DNA of 55,599 bases from Rhodoplanes serenus (GTDB lineage Bacteria; Pseudomonadota; Alphaproteobacteria; Rhizobiales; Xanthobacteraceae). This document shows, one piece after another, positions 16,703 to 26,846 of this stretch (the first letter of the stretch is position 1; each line of letters begins with the position of its first letter). Below the pieces are notes generated by a model. It ran no database searches, had not been told where the DNA came from, and saw nothing but the letters and a program-made list of their open reading frames with translations. The translations under genes and the position numbers were made by a program. The DNA lies in the NCBI GenBank assembly GCA_945893145.1, contig CAMDDZ010000033.1, forward strand, positions 1 through 55,599, read 5' to 3'.

Positions 16703-17964
16703 TCAGACAAGCACTGCAAAACGACGGGCCTGCAAGCATCCCGGCCGAGGCCGCGCCGCGCGACGAGCATATCGCGCCGGCGCCCCGCGTCTCGATCCAG
16801 GCATTTTGCGAAACGGTGGAAACCGCGGCCGCGATCCAATCCGCCGGCGAGGATCGCCGGCTGGGCAAGGCCCATCTCAAGATTCAGATGGGCGGCGTCA
16901 CCGCCGCGATCGAAGCCTATCGCGGCTCGCCGACGCCGAACGTGATCGTGCTTGAAGCGGAAGGCCGCAACGAAAACATCCTCAATGGCCTCGATTCGCT
17001 TGCCGAATCCTGCGACGCCGGCACGCGCGTGGTGGTGATCGGCCGCCACAACGACGTCGTGCTTTACCGTGAGCTGATCCGGCGCGGCGTCAGCGACTAC
17101 CTGATCGGGCCGGTTTCGACGCTCGATATCGTGCGCTCGATCTGCGGGCTGTTCACCCAGCCGGATGCCAAGCCGGTCGGCCGCATCATCGCGGTCGTCG
17201 GCGCCAAGGGCGGCGTCGGCGCCTCGACCATCGCGCACAACGTCGCCTGGTCGGCGGCGCGCGACCTGTCGCTCGATTCCGTGGTGACCGATCTCGATCT
17301 TGCCTTCGGCACCGCCGGCCTCGACTACAACCAGGATCCGCCGCAGGGCATCGCCGACGCGGTGTTCTCGCCGGATCGCATCGACACGGCGTTCGTCGAT
17401 CGCCTGCTGTCGAAATGCACCGATCACCTAAGCCTGTTGGCTGCGCCGGCGACGCTCGAGCGGGTCTATGACTTCGGCTCCGAGGCGTTCGATGCGATTT
17501 TCGATTCGCTGCGCGCCACCATGCCCTGCATCGTGCTCGATGTGCCTCACATCTGGGCCGCCTGGACGCAGCGCACGCTGGTGAGCGCCGATGACATTCT
17601 GATTGTCGCGGCACCCGACCTGGCCAACCTGCGCAACGCCAAGAACCTGTTCGATTTCCTCAAAGCCGCGCGGGTAAACGACCATCGGCCGCACTACTGC
17701 CTCAACCTGGTCGGCGTGCCGAAACGGCCGGAGATCAAGCCGGCCGACTTCGCCAAGGCGCTGGAGGACGAGCCGCTGGCCGTCATTCCGTTCGAACCGC
17801 AGCTTTTCGGCACCGCCTCCAACAATGGCCAGATGATCGCCGAGGTTTCCGCCAATCATCGCACCGCCGAAACCTTCCGGCAGCTCGCCCAAATGTTGAC
17901 CGGTCGCGCCGAGACGAAAAAACCGCGATCCAATTCACTCTTTGCAAAGCTACTCAAACGATAA
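16699..17964 (+). CDS. cpaE: Pilus assembly ATPase CpaE/TadZ
   Basis: A 421-residue protein. A receiver-like N-terminal domain (residues about 30-145; VIVLEAEG, RVVVIGRHND, RRGVSDYLIGPV) is followed by a ParA/MinD-type ATPase with the deviant Walker A GAKGGVGAST at about residue 168. TadZ proteins localise the pilus machine, usually to a cell pole. The position in the operon, between cpaD and cpaF, is conserved. Confidence 0.95.
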   Translation: MIRQALQNDGPASIPAEAAPRDEHIAPAPRVSIQAFCETVETAAAIQSAGEDRRLGKAHLKIQMGGVTAAIEAYRGSPTPNVIVLEAEGRNENILNGLDSLAESCDAGTRVVVIGRHNDVVLYRELIRRGVSDYLIGPVSTLDIVRSICGLFTQPDAKPVGRIIAVVGAKGGVGASTIAHNVAWSAARDLSLDSVVTDLDLAFGTAGLDYNQDPPQGIADAVFSPDRIDTAFVDRLLSKCTDHLSLLAAPATLERVYDFGSEAFDAIFDSLRATMPCIVLDVPHIWAAWTQRTLVSADDILIVAAPDLANLRNAKNLFDFLKAARVNDHRPHYCLNLVGVPKRPEIKPADFAKALEDEPLAVIPFEPQLFGTASNNGQMIAEVSANHRTAETFRQLAQMLTGRAETKKPRSNSLFAKLLKR

Positions 17965-18008
17965 GGCTGAGACGAAGCAAAGCCTTGGACGAAAGAAGAA
18001 GCTGAACC

Positions 18009-19559
18009 GTGTTCGGTAAGCGCAGCACCTCAGATGCCCGGCCCGCGCCGATGCCCCAAGGGGCTCCGGCCGCGGCGCCCGCACGCGCGCCGACGCCAGC
18101 CGCGCCCGCACCAGCCGCGAAGCCAGCGACGATCAAGCCTGGGTCCGAAGCCGGCCGTACGCCCTTCCCGTCCGCCGGCCTCGGCGCGCCACTGGTCTCA
18201 GCGCCGGCCTCACCGGCGCGCATTTCAAGCCCGCCGCCGCCCAGCATGGCGACCGACGCGCGGCGTTCGGAGAGCTATTACGAAACCAAAGGCACTGTCT
18301 TTGGCGCCCTGATCGAAGCCATCGACCTGGCGCAGCTCGCGCGGCTCGACGCCGACGCAGCGCGCGAGGAAATCCGCGACATCGTCAACGAGATCATCGC
18401 GATCAAGAACATCGTGATGTCGATCTCCGAGCAGGAAGAGCTGCTCGACGATATCTGCAACGACGTGCTGGGCTATGGTCCGCTCGAGCCGCTGCTGGCG
18501 CGCGACGACATCGCCGACATCATGGTGAACAGCGCCGGCACAGTCTACATCGAAGTCGCCGGCAAGATTCAGAAGACCGGCATCCGCTTTCGCGACAATC
18601 AGCAGCTGCTCAACATCTGCCAGCGCATCGTCAGCCAGGTCGGCCGCCGCGTCGATGAATCGTCCCCAATTTGCGACGCGCGCTTGCCGGACGGCTCCCG
18701 CGTCAACGTCATCGTGCAGCCGCTCGCGCTCGATGGCCCCGCGCTCACCATCCGCAAATTCAAGAAAGACAAGCTCACCCTCGACCAGTTGGTGCGCTTC
18801 GGCTCGATCACACCGGAAGGCGGCGAGATCCTGAAAGTGCTTGGCCGCTGCCGGGTCAACACCATCGTGTCGGGCGGCACCGGTTCGGGCAAAACCACGC
18901 TGCTGAACTGTTTGACGCAATTCATCGACGACGACGAACGCATCATCACCTGCGAAGATGCGGCCGAGCTTCAACTGCAGCAGCCGCACGTGGTGCGTCT
19001 GGAAACGCGGCCGCCCAACATCGAGGGCGAAGGCCAGATCACCATGCGCGATCTGGTCAAGAACTGCCTGCGTATGCGCCCGGAACGGATCATCGTCGGC
19101 GAGGTGCGCGGACCCGAAGCGTTCGACTTGCTGCAAGCGATGAACACCGGCCATGACGGCTCGATGGGCACGCTGCACGCCAACTCGCCGCGCGAGGCGC
19201 TATCCCGTATCGAATCGATGATCACCATGGGCGGCTATTCGCTGCCATCCAAGACCATCCGCGAGATGATCATCTCGTCGGTCGACGTCGTGGTGCAGGC
19301 CGCGCGCTTGCGCGATGGCTCGCGCAAGATCACCCACATTACCGAGGTGATCGGCATGGAAGGCGACGTCATCATCACTCAGGACCTGTTTGTCTATGAG
19401 CTTGCGGGCGAAGACGCCCAGGGCAACCTGATCGGCAAGCACAAATCGACCGGCATCGGCCGGCCGAAATTCTGGGATCGCGCGCGCTACTACGGCGAGG
19501 AAAAGCGGCTCGCGGCCGCACTCGACGCTTCCGAGGTCGCAAGCGAACCGGTCCGCTGA
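18009..19559 (+). CDS. cpaF: Pilus assembly motor ATPase CpaF/TadA
   Basis: A 516-residue type II/IV secretion ATPase starting with GTG. The first 80 residues are a Pro/Ala-rich linker, and the ATPase follows with Walker [15 protein letters not shown] (about residue 295), the Asp box and Walker B region ([17 protein letters not shown]), and the His box ([14 protein letters not shown]). It powers polymerisation of the Flp pilus at the inner membrane together with TadB and TadC. Forty-four bases separate it from cpaE. Confidence 0.97.
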   Translation: MFGKRSTSDARPAPMPQGAPAAAPARAPTPAAPAPAAKPATIKPGSEAGRTPFPSAGLGAPLVSAPASPARISSPPPPSMATDARRSESYYETKGTVFGALIEAIDLAQLARLDADAAREEIRDIVNEIIAIKNIVMSISEQEELLDDICNDVLGYGPLEPLLARDDIADIMVNSAGTVYIEVAGKIQKTGIRFRDNQQLLNICQRIVSQVGRRVDESSPICDARLPDGSRVNVIVQPLALDGPALTIRKFKKDKLTLDQLVRFGSITPEGGEILKVLGRCRVNTIVSGGTGSGKTTLLNCLTQFIDDDERIITCEDAAELQLQQPHVVRLETRPPNIEGEGQITMRDLVKNCLRMRPERIIVGEVRGPEAFDLLQAMNTGHDGSMGTLHANSPREALSRIESMITMGGYSLPSKTIREMIISSVDVVVQAARLRDGSRKITHITEVIGMEGDVIITQDLFVYELAGEDAQGNLIGKHKSTGIGRPKFWDRARYYGEEKRLAAALDASEVASEPVR

Positions 19560-19571
19560 GGCACGACTGTC

Positions 19572-20552
19572 ATGAAAATGCAGACGCTCGCCTTGTTCTC
19601 CCTGGTGTCGGTCGCGATGGGCGGCGTGGCCTGGGTGTTCATCTATCCTTTGCTCTCGGGTGAACGTCAGGCCGAGAAGCGCCGCGAAAGCGTGGCCAAG
19701 GCGGATCCGACGAAACGCGCGGCTGCCAGCAGCAAGCCGCAAAAGACCCGCCGCGAGCAGGTCGAGGAAACCCTGAAAGAACTCGACGTTCGCAACAAAA
19801 AGCCGAAGAACCCGCCGCTCTCGATGAAGATCGCCCAGGCGGGACTGACCTGGTCCAAACAACGCTACATGGTGACGTCGGGTCTCATCGGACTTGCCCT
19901 TTTTCTGGTCATCTTCGTGATGAGCGGCTCGATCCTGCCGGCTGCAGCGGCTGGCTTCGTGGGCGCATTCGGCATTCCGATGTGGATGTTGTCGTTCCTC
20001 AAGAAGCGCCGCGAGAAACTCTTTCTCCATACGTTTCCTGACGCGGTCGATGTCATCGTGCGCGGCATCAAATCCGGCCTGCCGCTATTGGACAGCCTGA
20101 AGATCATCGCGACTGACGCGCCGGAGCCGTCGAAAAGCGAGTTCAAGGCGATCGTCGAGACCCAGACGATCGGTATCCCGCTCGGCGAAGCCTGTGCGAA
20201 GCTCTACGAGCGGATGCCTGTCCCGGAAGCCAACTTCTTCGGCATCGTCATTTCGATTCAGCAAAAAGCCGGCGGCAACCTCTCCGAGGCGCTGGGCAAC
20301 CTGTCGCGCGTGTTGCGCGACCGCAAAAAAATGAAGGCGAAGATCCAGGCGATGTCGATGGAGGCCAAGGCCTCCGGCATGATCATCGGATGTCTGCCGG
20401 TCGCGGTGGGATTCCTCGTCTATCTCACCAGCCCGGACTACATCGAGCTGCTTTGGACCGAGAACCTCGGCCGGATCATGCTGGCCTGCAGCGCGGTCTG
20501 GATGTCGATCGGCGTCTTCGTCATGAAGCAAATGATCAACTTCGACTTCTGA
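19572..20552 (+). CDS. tadB: Pilus inner-membrane platform protein TadB
   Basis: A 326-residue GspF-like protein. It has an N-terminal membrane helix, a basic cytoplasmic segment, a pair of helices at about residues 98-140, the type II secretion F domain (FPDAVDVIVRGIKSGLPLLD, PVPEANFFGIVISIQQKAGG, LSEALGNLSRVLRDR) and two C-terminal helices. It forms the inner-membrane platform with TadC and contacts the motor CpaF. It lies 12 bases after cpaF and 9 before tadC. Confidence 0.95.
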   Translation: MKMQTLALFSLVSVAMGGVAWVFIYPLLSGERQAEKRRESVAKADPTKRAAASSKPQKTRREQVEETLKELDVRNKKPKNPPLSMKIAQAGLTWSKQRYMVTSGLIGLALFLVIFVMSGSILPAAAAGFVGAFGIPMWMLSFLKKRREKLFLHTFPDAVDVIVRGIKSGLPLLDSLKIIATDAPEPSKSEFKAIVETQTIGIPLGEACAKLYERMPVPEANFFGIVISIQQKAGGNLSEALGNLSRVLRDRKKMKAKIQAMSMEAKASGMIIGCLPVAVGFLVYLTSPDYIELLWTENLGRIMLACSAVWMSIGVFVMKQMINFDF

Positions 20553-20561
20553 GTCCATTCC

Positions 20562-21572
20562 ATGCTTTGGATGTTCGAGTGGCTGCAAAACACCAAGAAC
20601 CTCACCGCCCTCTTCGCGGCGGTGGCGGCTATTGCCACCGTATTCACGCTGGCGATGCCGCTGCTCTCGTCCGACACGCTGTCAAAGAGAATGAACGCGG
20701 TCGCGCTTGAACGCGAGAAAATTCGCGCGCGCGAACGCGAGCGGCTGGCGCGCGGCTCGGAGAAGATCTCGCTGCGGCAATCGCCCAAGCAGTACATGCA
20801 AAAGGTGGTCGAGCAGTTCAACCTCACCAAATGGCTGGCGCAGGAGGAGGCGCGCGAAAAGCTCGTGCAGGCTGGCTTCCGCGGCCAGGCGCCTTACGTC
20901 GCGTTCCTGTTCTTCCGCATGATCACACCGGTCGTCATGTTCGTGACGGCGCTGTTCTACATGTTCCTGGTGCTCGAACTGGATCAGCCCTGGGCCGTCA
21001 AGGTCGTGGTGTGCCTGGTCGCTGCCTACGCGGGCATGCATCTGCCGTATCTGTTTCTGAAAAACCGGATCAGCAAGCGCCAGCTCTCGATCCGGCGCGC
21101 ATTCCCCGATGCGCTCGACCTGCTGCTGATCTGCGTCGAGGCCGGCATGTCGGTCGAGGCGGCCTTCAAGAAGGTCAGCGTGGAGATCGGCACGCAGTCG
21201 ATCGCGCTCGCCGAGGAATTGACGCTGACCACCGCCGAATTGTCCTACTTGCAAGACCGCAAGATGGCCTATGAGAACCTCGCCAAGCGCACCGGCCTCG
21301 AAGGCGTGAAATCGGTCTGCGTCGCGCTCCAGCAAGCCGAGCGCTACGGCACGCCGCTCGGTCAGACGCTGCGGGTGATGTCGCAGGAAAATCGCGACAT
21401 GCGCATGTCGGAGGCCGAGAAGAAGGCGGCGGCGCTGCCGCCCAAGCTCACCGTGCCGATGATCCTGTTCTTCCTGCCGGTACTGTTTGTGGTCATTCTC
21501 GGACCCGCCGCCATCCGCGTGATGGCGTCGCAGGACACGTCATCCAGCACGCCGCTGGTGCAGCCTAAATAG
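20562..21572 (+). CDS. tadC: Pilus inner-membrane platform protein TadC
   Basis: A 336-residue protein related to TadB, with an F domain (RRAFPDALDLLLICVEAGMS, ERYGTPLGQTLRVMSQENRD) and about four membrane segments, the last at VPMILFFLPVLFVVILGPAA. It partners TadB. It is the last gene of the plus-strand cpa/tad run; tadD follows convergently after 39 bases. Confidence 0.95.
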   Translation: MLWMFEWLQNTKNLTALFAAVAAIATVFTLAMPLLSSDTLSKRMNAVALEREKIRARERERLARGSEKISLRQSPKQYMQKVVEQFNLTKWLAQEEAREKLVQAGFRGQAPYVAFLFFRMITPVVMFVTALFYMFLVLELDQPWAVKVVVCLVAAYAGMHLPYLFLKNRISKRQLSIRRAFPDALDLLLICVEAGMSVEAAFKKVSVEIGTQSIALAEELTLTTAELSYLQDRKMAYENLAKRTGLEGVKSVCVALQQAERYGTPLGQTLRVMSQENRDMRMSEAEKKAAALPPKLTVPMILFFLPVLFVVILGPAAIRVMASQDTSSSTPLVQPK

Positions 21573-21611
21573 CCGGACCGCTCTCAGAGAATGACGTTTA
21601 GGAGCCGGCTG

Positions 21612-22436
21612 TTAGGAGCCGGTTGAGGGCGCGAGCGGCGAAGCGCGCTTGTTGCGCTTCCAGTCGTTCTGCTGCGCCAGCATCTTGCGCAGGATGGCGA
21701 CATTGGCGGCGGCCTCGTCGGGCGAAAGATCGCCGCGCGCGATCGTCTCGGCCTCCGGGAAGCGGCCTTGCAATCCGACCACCAGCGCGAGATTCTGCCG
21801 GACCTTCTGGTCCGATGACTTTTCGGCGGCGCGCCGCAGCGTCGCTTCCGCCTTCGGAAGGTTTTTCGACAGCGCGTAGGACAGGCCAAGGTTCGAAAGC
21901 ACCGAAGGTTCGTCAGGCACCAGGCGGAGCGCGCTGGCGTAGTACCGCTGCGCCTCCGCATGACGGCCCATCTGATCGAACACCGCGCCCTGAACCGACA
22001 AAATGCGCCAGTCGGGCTGATCGGGCGAATGGGCGCGGTTGAGCACGTCGAGCGCCTGCTCAAAGTTGCGATTGTCGGCGAGCGCCCGGCCATAGGCGCC
22101 AAGCAGCGCCTTGTTCTGCGGATTGTGGATCGAAGCCTGTTCGAGCACGGCGGCGGCCTGCGCACGCTGGCCGATCTGCCGCAGCGCCTGGGCGTATTGC
22201 ATGGCGGCGTTGGCATCGCCCGGGTTGGCGCGATACTGCGCGCCATAGGTCTCCATATCGCGCCGCCATTCGGCCTCGGTGCGCACCGTCGAAGGCGTCG
22301 CGATCGAACCTGTGGTGTCCGCGGCAACCGGCGCGAGCGTGGGCGTGGCAGTAGTGGTCGAGCAGCCGGCCACCGCCGCGGCCAAGACGGCCGCAAGCCC
22401 AACGGAAGCGAGGAGGCGCGCGGAGGAACGTTGCAT
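21612..22436 (-). CDS. tadD: TPR lipoprotein TadD
   Basis: A 274-residue lipoprotein. The signal peptide ends in AAVAGCSTT (lipobox), and then come tetratricopeptide repeats (residues about 70-240; AMQYAQALRQIGQRAQAAAV, VLSNLGLSYALSKNLPKAEA). TadD assists secretin assembly in Tad systems. The ATG at 22436 is preferred over a TTG at 22445. It is convergent to tadC but clearly belongs to the same system. Confidence 0.92.
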   Translation of the reverse strand: MQRSSARLLASVGLAAVLAAAVAGCSTTTATPTLAPVAADTTGSIATPSTVRTEAEWRRDMETYGAQYRANPGDANAAMQYAQALRQIGQRAQAAAVLEQASIHNPQNKALLGAYGRALADNRNFEQALDVLNRAHSPDQPDWRILSVQGAVFDQMGRHAEAQRYYASALRLVPDEPSVLSNLGLSYALSKNLPKAEATLRRAAEKSSDQKVRQNLALVVGLQGRFPEAETIARGDLSPDEAAANVAILRKMLAQQNDWKRNKRASPLAPSTGS

Positions 22437-22496
22437 CGAACGCAAGACCTCACGGGGCCGATCGAGACGTCAGCCCGCAGACGCCGAGCAATAAAT

Positions 22497-22521
22497 GGTT
22501 AACCCTAATGACTGGTTAACC
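22497..22521. promoter_or_regulatory. Paired GGTTAACC palindromes upstream of tadD
   Basis: GGTTAACC at 22497-22504 and again at 22514-22521, 17 bases centre to centre. They lie 61-85 bases before the tadD start and also upstream of the divergent binding-protein gene. The spacing resembles CtrA-type TTAA pairs. The function is inferred only from this resemblance and the recurrence in the pilus locus. Confidence 0.45.
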
Positions 22522-22623
22522 CAGCAATGGCCTGGGTTTGCGGGGCTTGGGCAGCGCCAGGCGCGCTTGTTGGCCGAAAGCCGTCATGACATGCTTTCCG
22601 CCGGGATGAACGGGAGAATCGCC

Positions 22624-23439
22624 ATGATCGGCCGCGCCACCGCCTTCGCCGCCGTCTCGGCCCTGCTGGCCGCGTTGGCGACGCCGGCCGCGGCCGACCG
22701 GCTGGACGACGTCAAGGCGCGCGGCAAGCTGATCGTCGGCGTGAGCGACACCACCCCGCCGTTCAGCTTCAAGAAGCCCGGCGACACCAACGTGATCGGC
22801 TACGACATCGACATCGTGAATGCGGTGGGCAAGCGCCTCGGGCTCGGGGTCGAGACCCTATCGCTGTCGAGTGCGGAACGCATTCCGCTGATTCAGCAGG
22901 GCAAAATCGACTTCGCCGCCACGTCGATGACCCGGACGCCGGCCCGGCTGAAGGACATCGACTTCAGCTTGATCTATTTCGTCACGCCACATGCCGTGAT
23001 CGTCAAGAAATCGAGCGGCATCACCTCGGTTCATCAACTCGCGGGCAAAAAGGCCTCGTCGGCCTCGACCTCGACCGCCGGCGACAATCTGAAAGAAGCC
23101 GAGCCCAAGGTCGAGCTCGTCTATGTGCGCGACTATTCCATCGCGTTCGCGATGCTGAAGGATGGCCAGGTCGATGCCTTCCCGACTGACGAGAGCGTGC
23201 TGCGCGCCATCGTGCAGCAAGATGGCCATCCGGGCGACTATCTGTTCCTCACCGACTTCACCAAGTCGCGCAACGTCGGCTTCGCGATGAAGAAGGACGA
23301 GCCGCGCTTTAAAGAAGCAATCAACAAGGCGCTGCTCGACGTCGAGACTTCCGGCGACGCGACTAAGATTTTCGAAGCCTGGTTCGGCCCGAAATCGCAG
23401 GAACCGATGGCGCGCAAGTTCAAAATCCAGGCTGATTGA
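22624..23439 (+). CDS. Amino-acid ABC transporter substrate-binding protein (family 3)
   Basis: A 271-residue periplasmic binding protein. A signal peptide (MIGRATAFAAVSALLAALAT to AAAD) is followed by the family 3 fold: DVKARGKLIVGVSDTTPPFS at the start, IGYDIDIVNAVGKRLG, QQGKIDFAATSMTRTPAR, and a C-terminal AINKALLDVETSGDATKIFE. The ligand is probably a polar amino acid. Several upstream in-frame ATGs exist; 22624 follows GGGAGA and gives the best signal. No permease or ATPase gene lies beside it, so it works with a distant transporter or is an orphan. Confidence 0.88.
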   Translation: MIGRATAFAAVSALLAALATPAAADRLDDVKARGKLIVGVSDTTPPFSFKKPGDTNVIGYDIDIVNAVGKRLGLGVETLSLSSAERIPLIQQGKIDFAATSMTRTPARLKDIDFSLIYFVTPHAVIVKKSSGITSVHQLAGKKASSASTSTAGDNLKEAEPKVELVYVRDYSIAFAMLKDGQVDAFPTDESVLRAIVQQDGHPGDYLFLTDFTKSRNVGFAMKKDEPRFKEAINKALLDVETSGDATKIFEAWFGPKSQEPMARKFKIQAD

Positions 23440-23444
23440 GTCCC

Positions 23445-24812
23445 ATGCATCCAAGCCTCGTTGCGCGCAGCAAGGCGTCACGGCCAATCTGGTTCGTGAC
23501 GCAAGCGACCTTTGCCAAAGTCCGCGCGGGCCTCGGCGCGCGCGACAGCGCCTTCATCAAGGCCGCGGACTATGAGCCCAAGCCCGGCCGCCACCTGCTG
23601 CTGCCATCGGGCGGCGTGCTGTTCGGGCTCGAAAGCGGCAAGGCGGCGCCCAACCCGTTCCTGCCGGGGCTGTTGCCCGGCGTGCTGCCGGCCGGCGCCT
23701 ATCGCTTCGCTAATGCGCCGCACGATCCGCGTCTCGCCACGCTGGCGTTTGCGCTCGGCAGCTACCGCTTCACGCGGTATCGCAAAGCCGAACCGAAATC
23801 CTTGCGGCTTGTCGTGCCCGAGGATGTCGATGGCGATGAGGTCACGCGCATCGCCGAGGGCGTAACGCTGGCGCGCGATCTCATCAACACGCCGGCGAAC
23901 GATTTGGGCCCAGCCGAACTCGAAGCCGCCGCGCGCACACTCGCCAAGCAGCACGGCGCCAAGGTCCGCAGCATCGTCGGCAACGCGCTGCTGAAAGAGA
24001 ACTTCCCGCTGATCCATGCGGTTGGCCGAGCCGCCGACCCGGCCCGCGCGCCGCGCCTGGTCGAGCTGCGCTGGGGCAAGGCAGGCGATCCCAAGGTGAC
24101 GCTGGTCGGCAAGGGCGTCGTGTTCGACACCGGCGGGCTCGATCTCAAGCCCGAAAGCGCCATGCTGATCATGAAAAAAGACATGGGCGGGGCTGCGACC
24201 GTGCTGGCGCTCGCCCACATGATCATGGGTCACGGGCTGAAGATCGCGCTGCGCGTGCTGATCCCCGCGGTGGAGAATTCGGTATCCGGCGACGCGTTCC
24301 GGCCGCTCGACGTTTATCCGTCCCGCAAAGGCCTCAACGTCGAGATCGGCAACACCGACGCCGAGGGCCGCCTGATCCTCGCCGATGCGCTGGCGCTCGC
24401 CGACGAGGACACGCCGGACCTGCTGATCGACATGGGCACGCTAACCGGCGCCGCTCGCGTCGCGCTCGGACCTGAGCTGCCGCCCTACTACACCGACGAC
24501 GAGGCGCTCGCCGCCGAGGTGGCGCAGCACGCCGCGGCCGAGAACGATCCGCTGTGGCGGCTGCCATTATGGATGCGGTACGACCAGAACATCGACTCCA
24601 AGATCGCGGACGTGAACAACGTCGCGGCCGGCGGTATGGCGGGCTCTATCATCTGCGCGCTGTTCCTCAAGCGCTTCGTTTCCGCGGCGAAAAGCTGGCT
24701 GCACTTCGATATCTATGCCTGGACGCCGGCCGCGAAACCTGCCCGCCCCGAAGGCGGCGAATGCCAGGCCGCACGTGCCCTCTACGCGCTCCTGAAACAG
24801 CGCTATAGCTAA
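23445..24812 (+). CDS. M17 family leucyl aminopeptidase-like protein
   Basis: A 455-residue M17 metallopeptidase. The catalytic domain has the metal and active-site motifs: KGVVFDTGGLDLKP, then KKDMGGAATVLALA with the lysine and aspartate ligands, and NTDAEGRLILADAL, the family signature. The N-terminal domain (1-160) is the shorter type common in Alphaproteobacteria. It releases N-terminal amino acids from peptides in the cytoplasm. It begins 5 bases after the binding-protein stop and is followed within 7 bases by the MetE-like gene. Confidence 0.93.
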   Translation: MHPSLVARSKASRPIWFVTQATFAKVRAGLGARDSAFIKAADYEPKPGRHLLLPSGGVLFGLESGKAAPNPFLPGLLPGVLPAGAYRFANAPHDPRLATLAFALGSYRFTRYRKAEPKSLRLVVPEDVDGDEVTRIAEGVTLARDLINTPANDLGPAELEAAARTLAKQHGAKVRSIVGNALLKENFPLIHAVGRAADPARAPRLVELRWGKAGDPKVTLVGKGVVFDTGGLDLKPESAMLIMKKDMGGAATVLALAHMIMGHGLKIALRVLIPAVENSVSGDAFRPLDVYPSRKGLNVEIGNTDAEGRLILADALALADEDTPDLLIDMGTLTGAARVALGPELPPYYTDDEALAAEVAQHAAAENDPLWRLPLWMRYDQNIDSKIADVNNVAAGGMAGSIICALFLKRFVSAAKSWLHFDIYAWTPAAKPARPEGGECQAARALYALLKQRYS

Positions 24813-24819
24813 CCCACCG

Positions 24820-26001
24820 ATGTTCACCACCACCAAAGATAAAGCGCTGCTCACCACCACGACCGGCGCGCTGCCGCGCCCAAGCTGGTACACCGCCAAC
24901 CTGCGCGGCCTGCCGCTGTCGCAGGGCTTCTCGCAGCAAGCCTATCGCGAGCAACATTTCGATTGTCTCGCCTGCCATGTGGCGAGCCAGCACCGCGCCG
25001 GCATCGATATTTACGTCGATGGCGATGCGCGGCTCGACGATGACGTGGCGGGCCGCAGTTGGGTGAGCTACGCCACCGAGCGCATCGCCGGCATCGGCGC
25101 TCCGCGCGTCGAGATGCCGCCCGCCCATTTTATGGCTGACAAGGGGCCGGGCGATCTGATGTGGGAGGTGATCGAGACCCGCATGACGCCGCCAGTCGAA
25201 GGCCGGATCGGCGCCACGTCGTTGCAGCTCGATCGCGCCTACAAGGCCATCGCGCCGATGACCGACCGGCCGGTGAAGATCGGCTCGATCTCGGCGCAGA
25301 TTCTGGCGCTCATGCTGACCGACGAGCACTACAAGGACCGCCTGCAATTGCTCATGGACCTGTCGGCAGCGCTCAATCGCGAATACCACGCGCTGGCCGA
25401 TTGCGGCGCGCCGCTGCTGCAGGTCGAGGAGCCCGCGATCCATCAGGTGATCGCCGACCCGAACCAGCGCATCAAGGCGGATCAGTGGGTCGAGGCCTTC
25501 AACGCCGAGGTCAAAGGCCTGCGCAGCAAATGCGAGGTGTGGTGTCACACCTGCTGGGGCAGCCCCGCGGCGCAGCGCGTCGCCAGCAAGGACCAATCCT
25601 ACAAGGCGGCCCTGCCCTATCTGGACCGGCTCGACGTGGACGTTCTGACTTTCGAAGGCGCGTACAACCGGGGCATGGATTTCGAAGCCATCGGCAAGAC
25701 GGTTTCGAAGAGCAAGAGGATCGCGCTCGGCGTCATCAGCCACCGCACCTTGCAGGTCGAGCGGCCCGAAGAGGTCGCCGAGTTGATCCGCCTTGCGCTC
25801 AAGCACATCGAGCCGGAGCGGCTCATCCTGACCAGCGACTGCGGCTTCGGCCGCCAGTCGATGAGCCGCATGCACGCCTACTACAAGATGGTCGCGCTGG
25901 TGCGCGGCACCAACATCGTCCGCAAAGAGCTTGGCCTGCCCGAGGCCTATATCCCCGGCGCCGACACGCAATTGTCGATGGTGCCGATTCCGAAAGGCTG
26001 A
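24820..26001 (+). CDS. Cobalamin-independent methionine synthase-like protein (MetE C-domain family)
   Basis: A 393-residue protein matching only the catalytic barrel of MetE. Zinc ligands are visible as WCHTCWG (His and Cys), a glutamate in LTFEGAYNRGMD, and LTSDCGFGR (Cys). TTTTGALPRPSWY at the start is typical of this stand-alone group. Such short MetE-like proteins use methyl donors other than the triglutamyl folate of full MetE, or act in catabolism; the donor here is unknown. It is part of a tightly packed run. Confidence 0.85.
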   Translation: MFTTTKDKALLTTTTGALPRPSWYTANLRGLPLSQGFSQQAYREQHFDCLACHVASQHRAGIDIYVDGDARLDDDVAGRSWVSYATERIAGIGAPRVEMPPAHFMADKGPGDLMWEVIETRMTPPVEGRIGATSLQLDRAYKAIAPMTDRPVKIGSISAQILALMLTDEHYKDRLQLLMDLSAALNREYHALADCGAPLLQVEEPAIHQVIADPNQRIKADQWVEAFNAEVKGLRSKCEVWCHTCWGSPAAQRVASKDQSYKAALPYLDRLDVDVLTFEGAYNRGMDFEAIGKTVSKSKRIALGVISHRTLQVERPEEVAELIRLALKHIEPERLILTSDCGFGRQSMSRMHAYYKMVALVRGTNIVRKELGLPEAYIPGADTQLSMVPIPKG

Positions 26002-26003
26002 CA

Positions 26004-26846
26004 GTGGCCGACCTCGACCCACGTGTGACTCCCGCCCGCCCCGATCTTGCGTCCGCGAAGCTGCGCGGCAAGGTCAAGGCTGCCCGCTTCGCCGATGGGG
26101 TGGCGCAGGAGGTGATTGCCGGCATTGCTCCGCTGCGGAAAGATCCGGCGCACGACGCGCCGCTGCTGACCGAAGCGCTGCGCGGCGAGCGCGTTACGGT
26201 CTATGAGAGCGATGAAGAAGGCTGGGCTTGGGGTCAACTCGCCCGTGATGGCTATGTCGGGTACCTGCCCGCGGCAGCGCTGCTGGCGCCAGGCGCTGCG
26301 CCGACCCACAAGGTTGCGGCACTGCGCACCTTCGTGTTCCCGGGACCGTCAATCAAACTGCCGCCGATGGACGCGCTGCCGCTTGGCGCGGAGATCGCCG
26401 TCACGGGCGCGCAGGACACCTTCACTGTTACCGACACGGGCGGTTATCTGCCGAGCCGCCACCTCGTGCCGCTTGATGCAACTGAACCGGATTTCGTCGC
26501 AGTCGCTGAACGCTTCGCAGGCGTGCCGTATCTCTGGGGCGGCAAGACCAGTCTCGGCCTCGATTGCTCGGGGCTGGTGCAGGTCGCGCTGCAAGCCGCC
26601 GGCGTCACGTGCCCGCGCGACAGCGACATGCAGGAAAAGGCGCTCGGCAAGCCTTCGAGCCTCGCCGGCCTGCAGCGCGGCGATCTGGTGTTCTGGAAGG
26701 GCCACGTCGCCATCGCGCTCGGCCGCAACAGCATGATCCACGCCAACGCGCATCACATGGCGGTGGCGGTCGAACCCGCCGCCGACGCCATCGGGCGGAT
26801 CGCCGCTTCCGGCAGCCAGGTCACCAGCGTGAGGCGGCTGAAATGA
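26004..26846 (+). CDS. NlpC/P60 family cell-wall hydrolase
   Basis: A 280-residue protein starting at the GTG at 26004. Two SH3b-like regions (residues about 30-90 and 95-150) precede an NlpC/P60 domain with the catalytic cysteine in LGLDCSGLVQ (about residue 190), the histidine in WKGHVAIALG and a third polar residue in HANAHH. It resembles gamma-D-glutamyl-diamino-acid endopeptidases of peptidoglycan recycling. No signal peptide is visible, so it may act on imported muropeptides in the cytoplasm, which fits its aminopeptidase neighbour. It overlaps the next gene by 4 bases. Confidence 0.9.
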   Translation: MADLDPRVTPARPDLASAKLRGKVKAARFADGVAQEVIAGIAPLRKDPAHDAPLLTEALRGERVTVYESDEEGWAWGQLARDGYVGYLPAAALLAPGAAPTHKVAALRTFVFPGPSIKLPPMDALPLGAEIAVTGAQDTFTVTDTGGYLPSRHLVPLDATEPDFVAVAERFAGVPYLWGGKTSLGLDCSGLVQVALQAAGVTCPRDSDMQEKALGKPSSLAGLQRGDLVFWKGHVAIALGRNSMIHANAHHMAVAVEPAADAIGRIAASGSQVTSVRRLK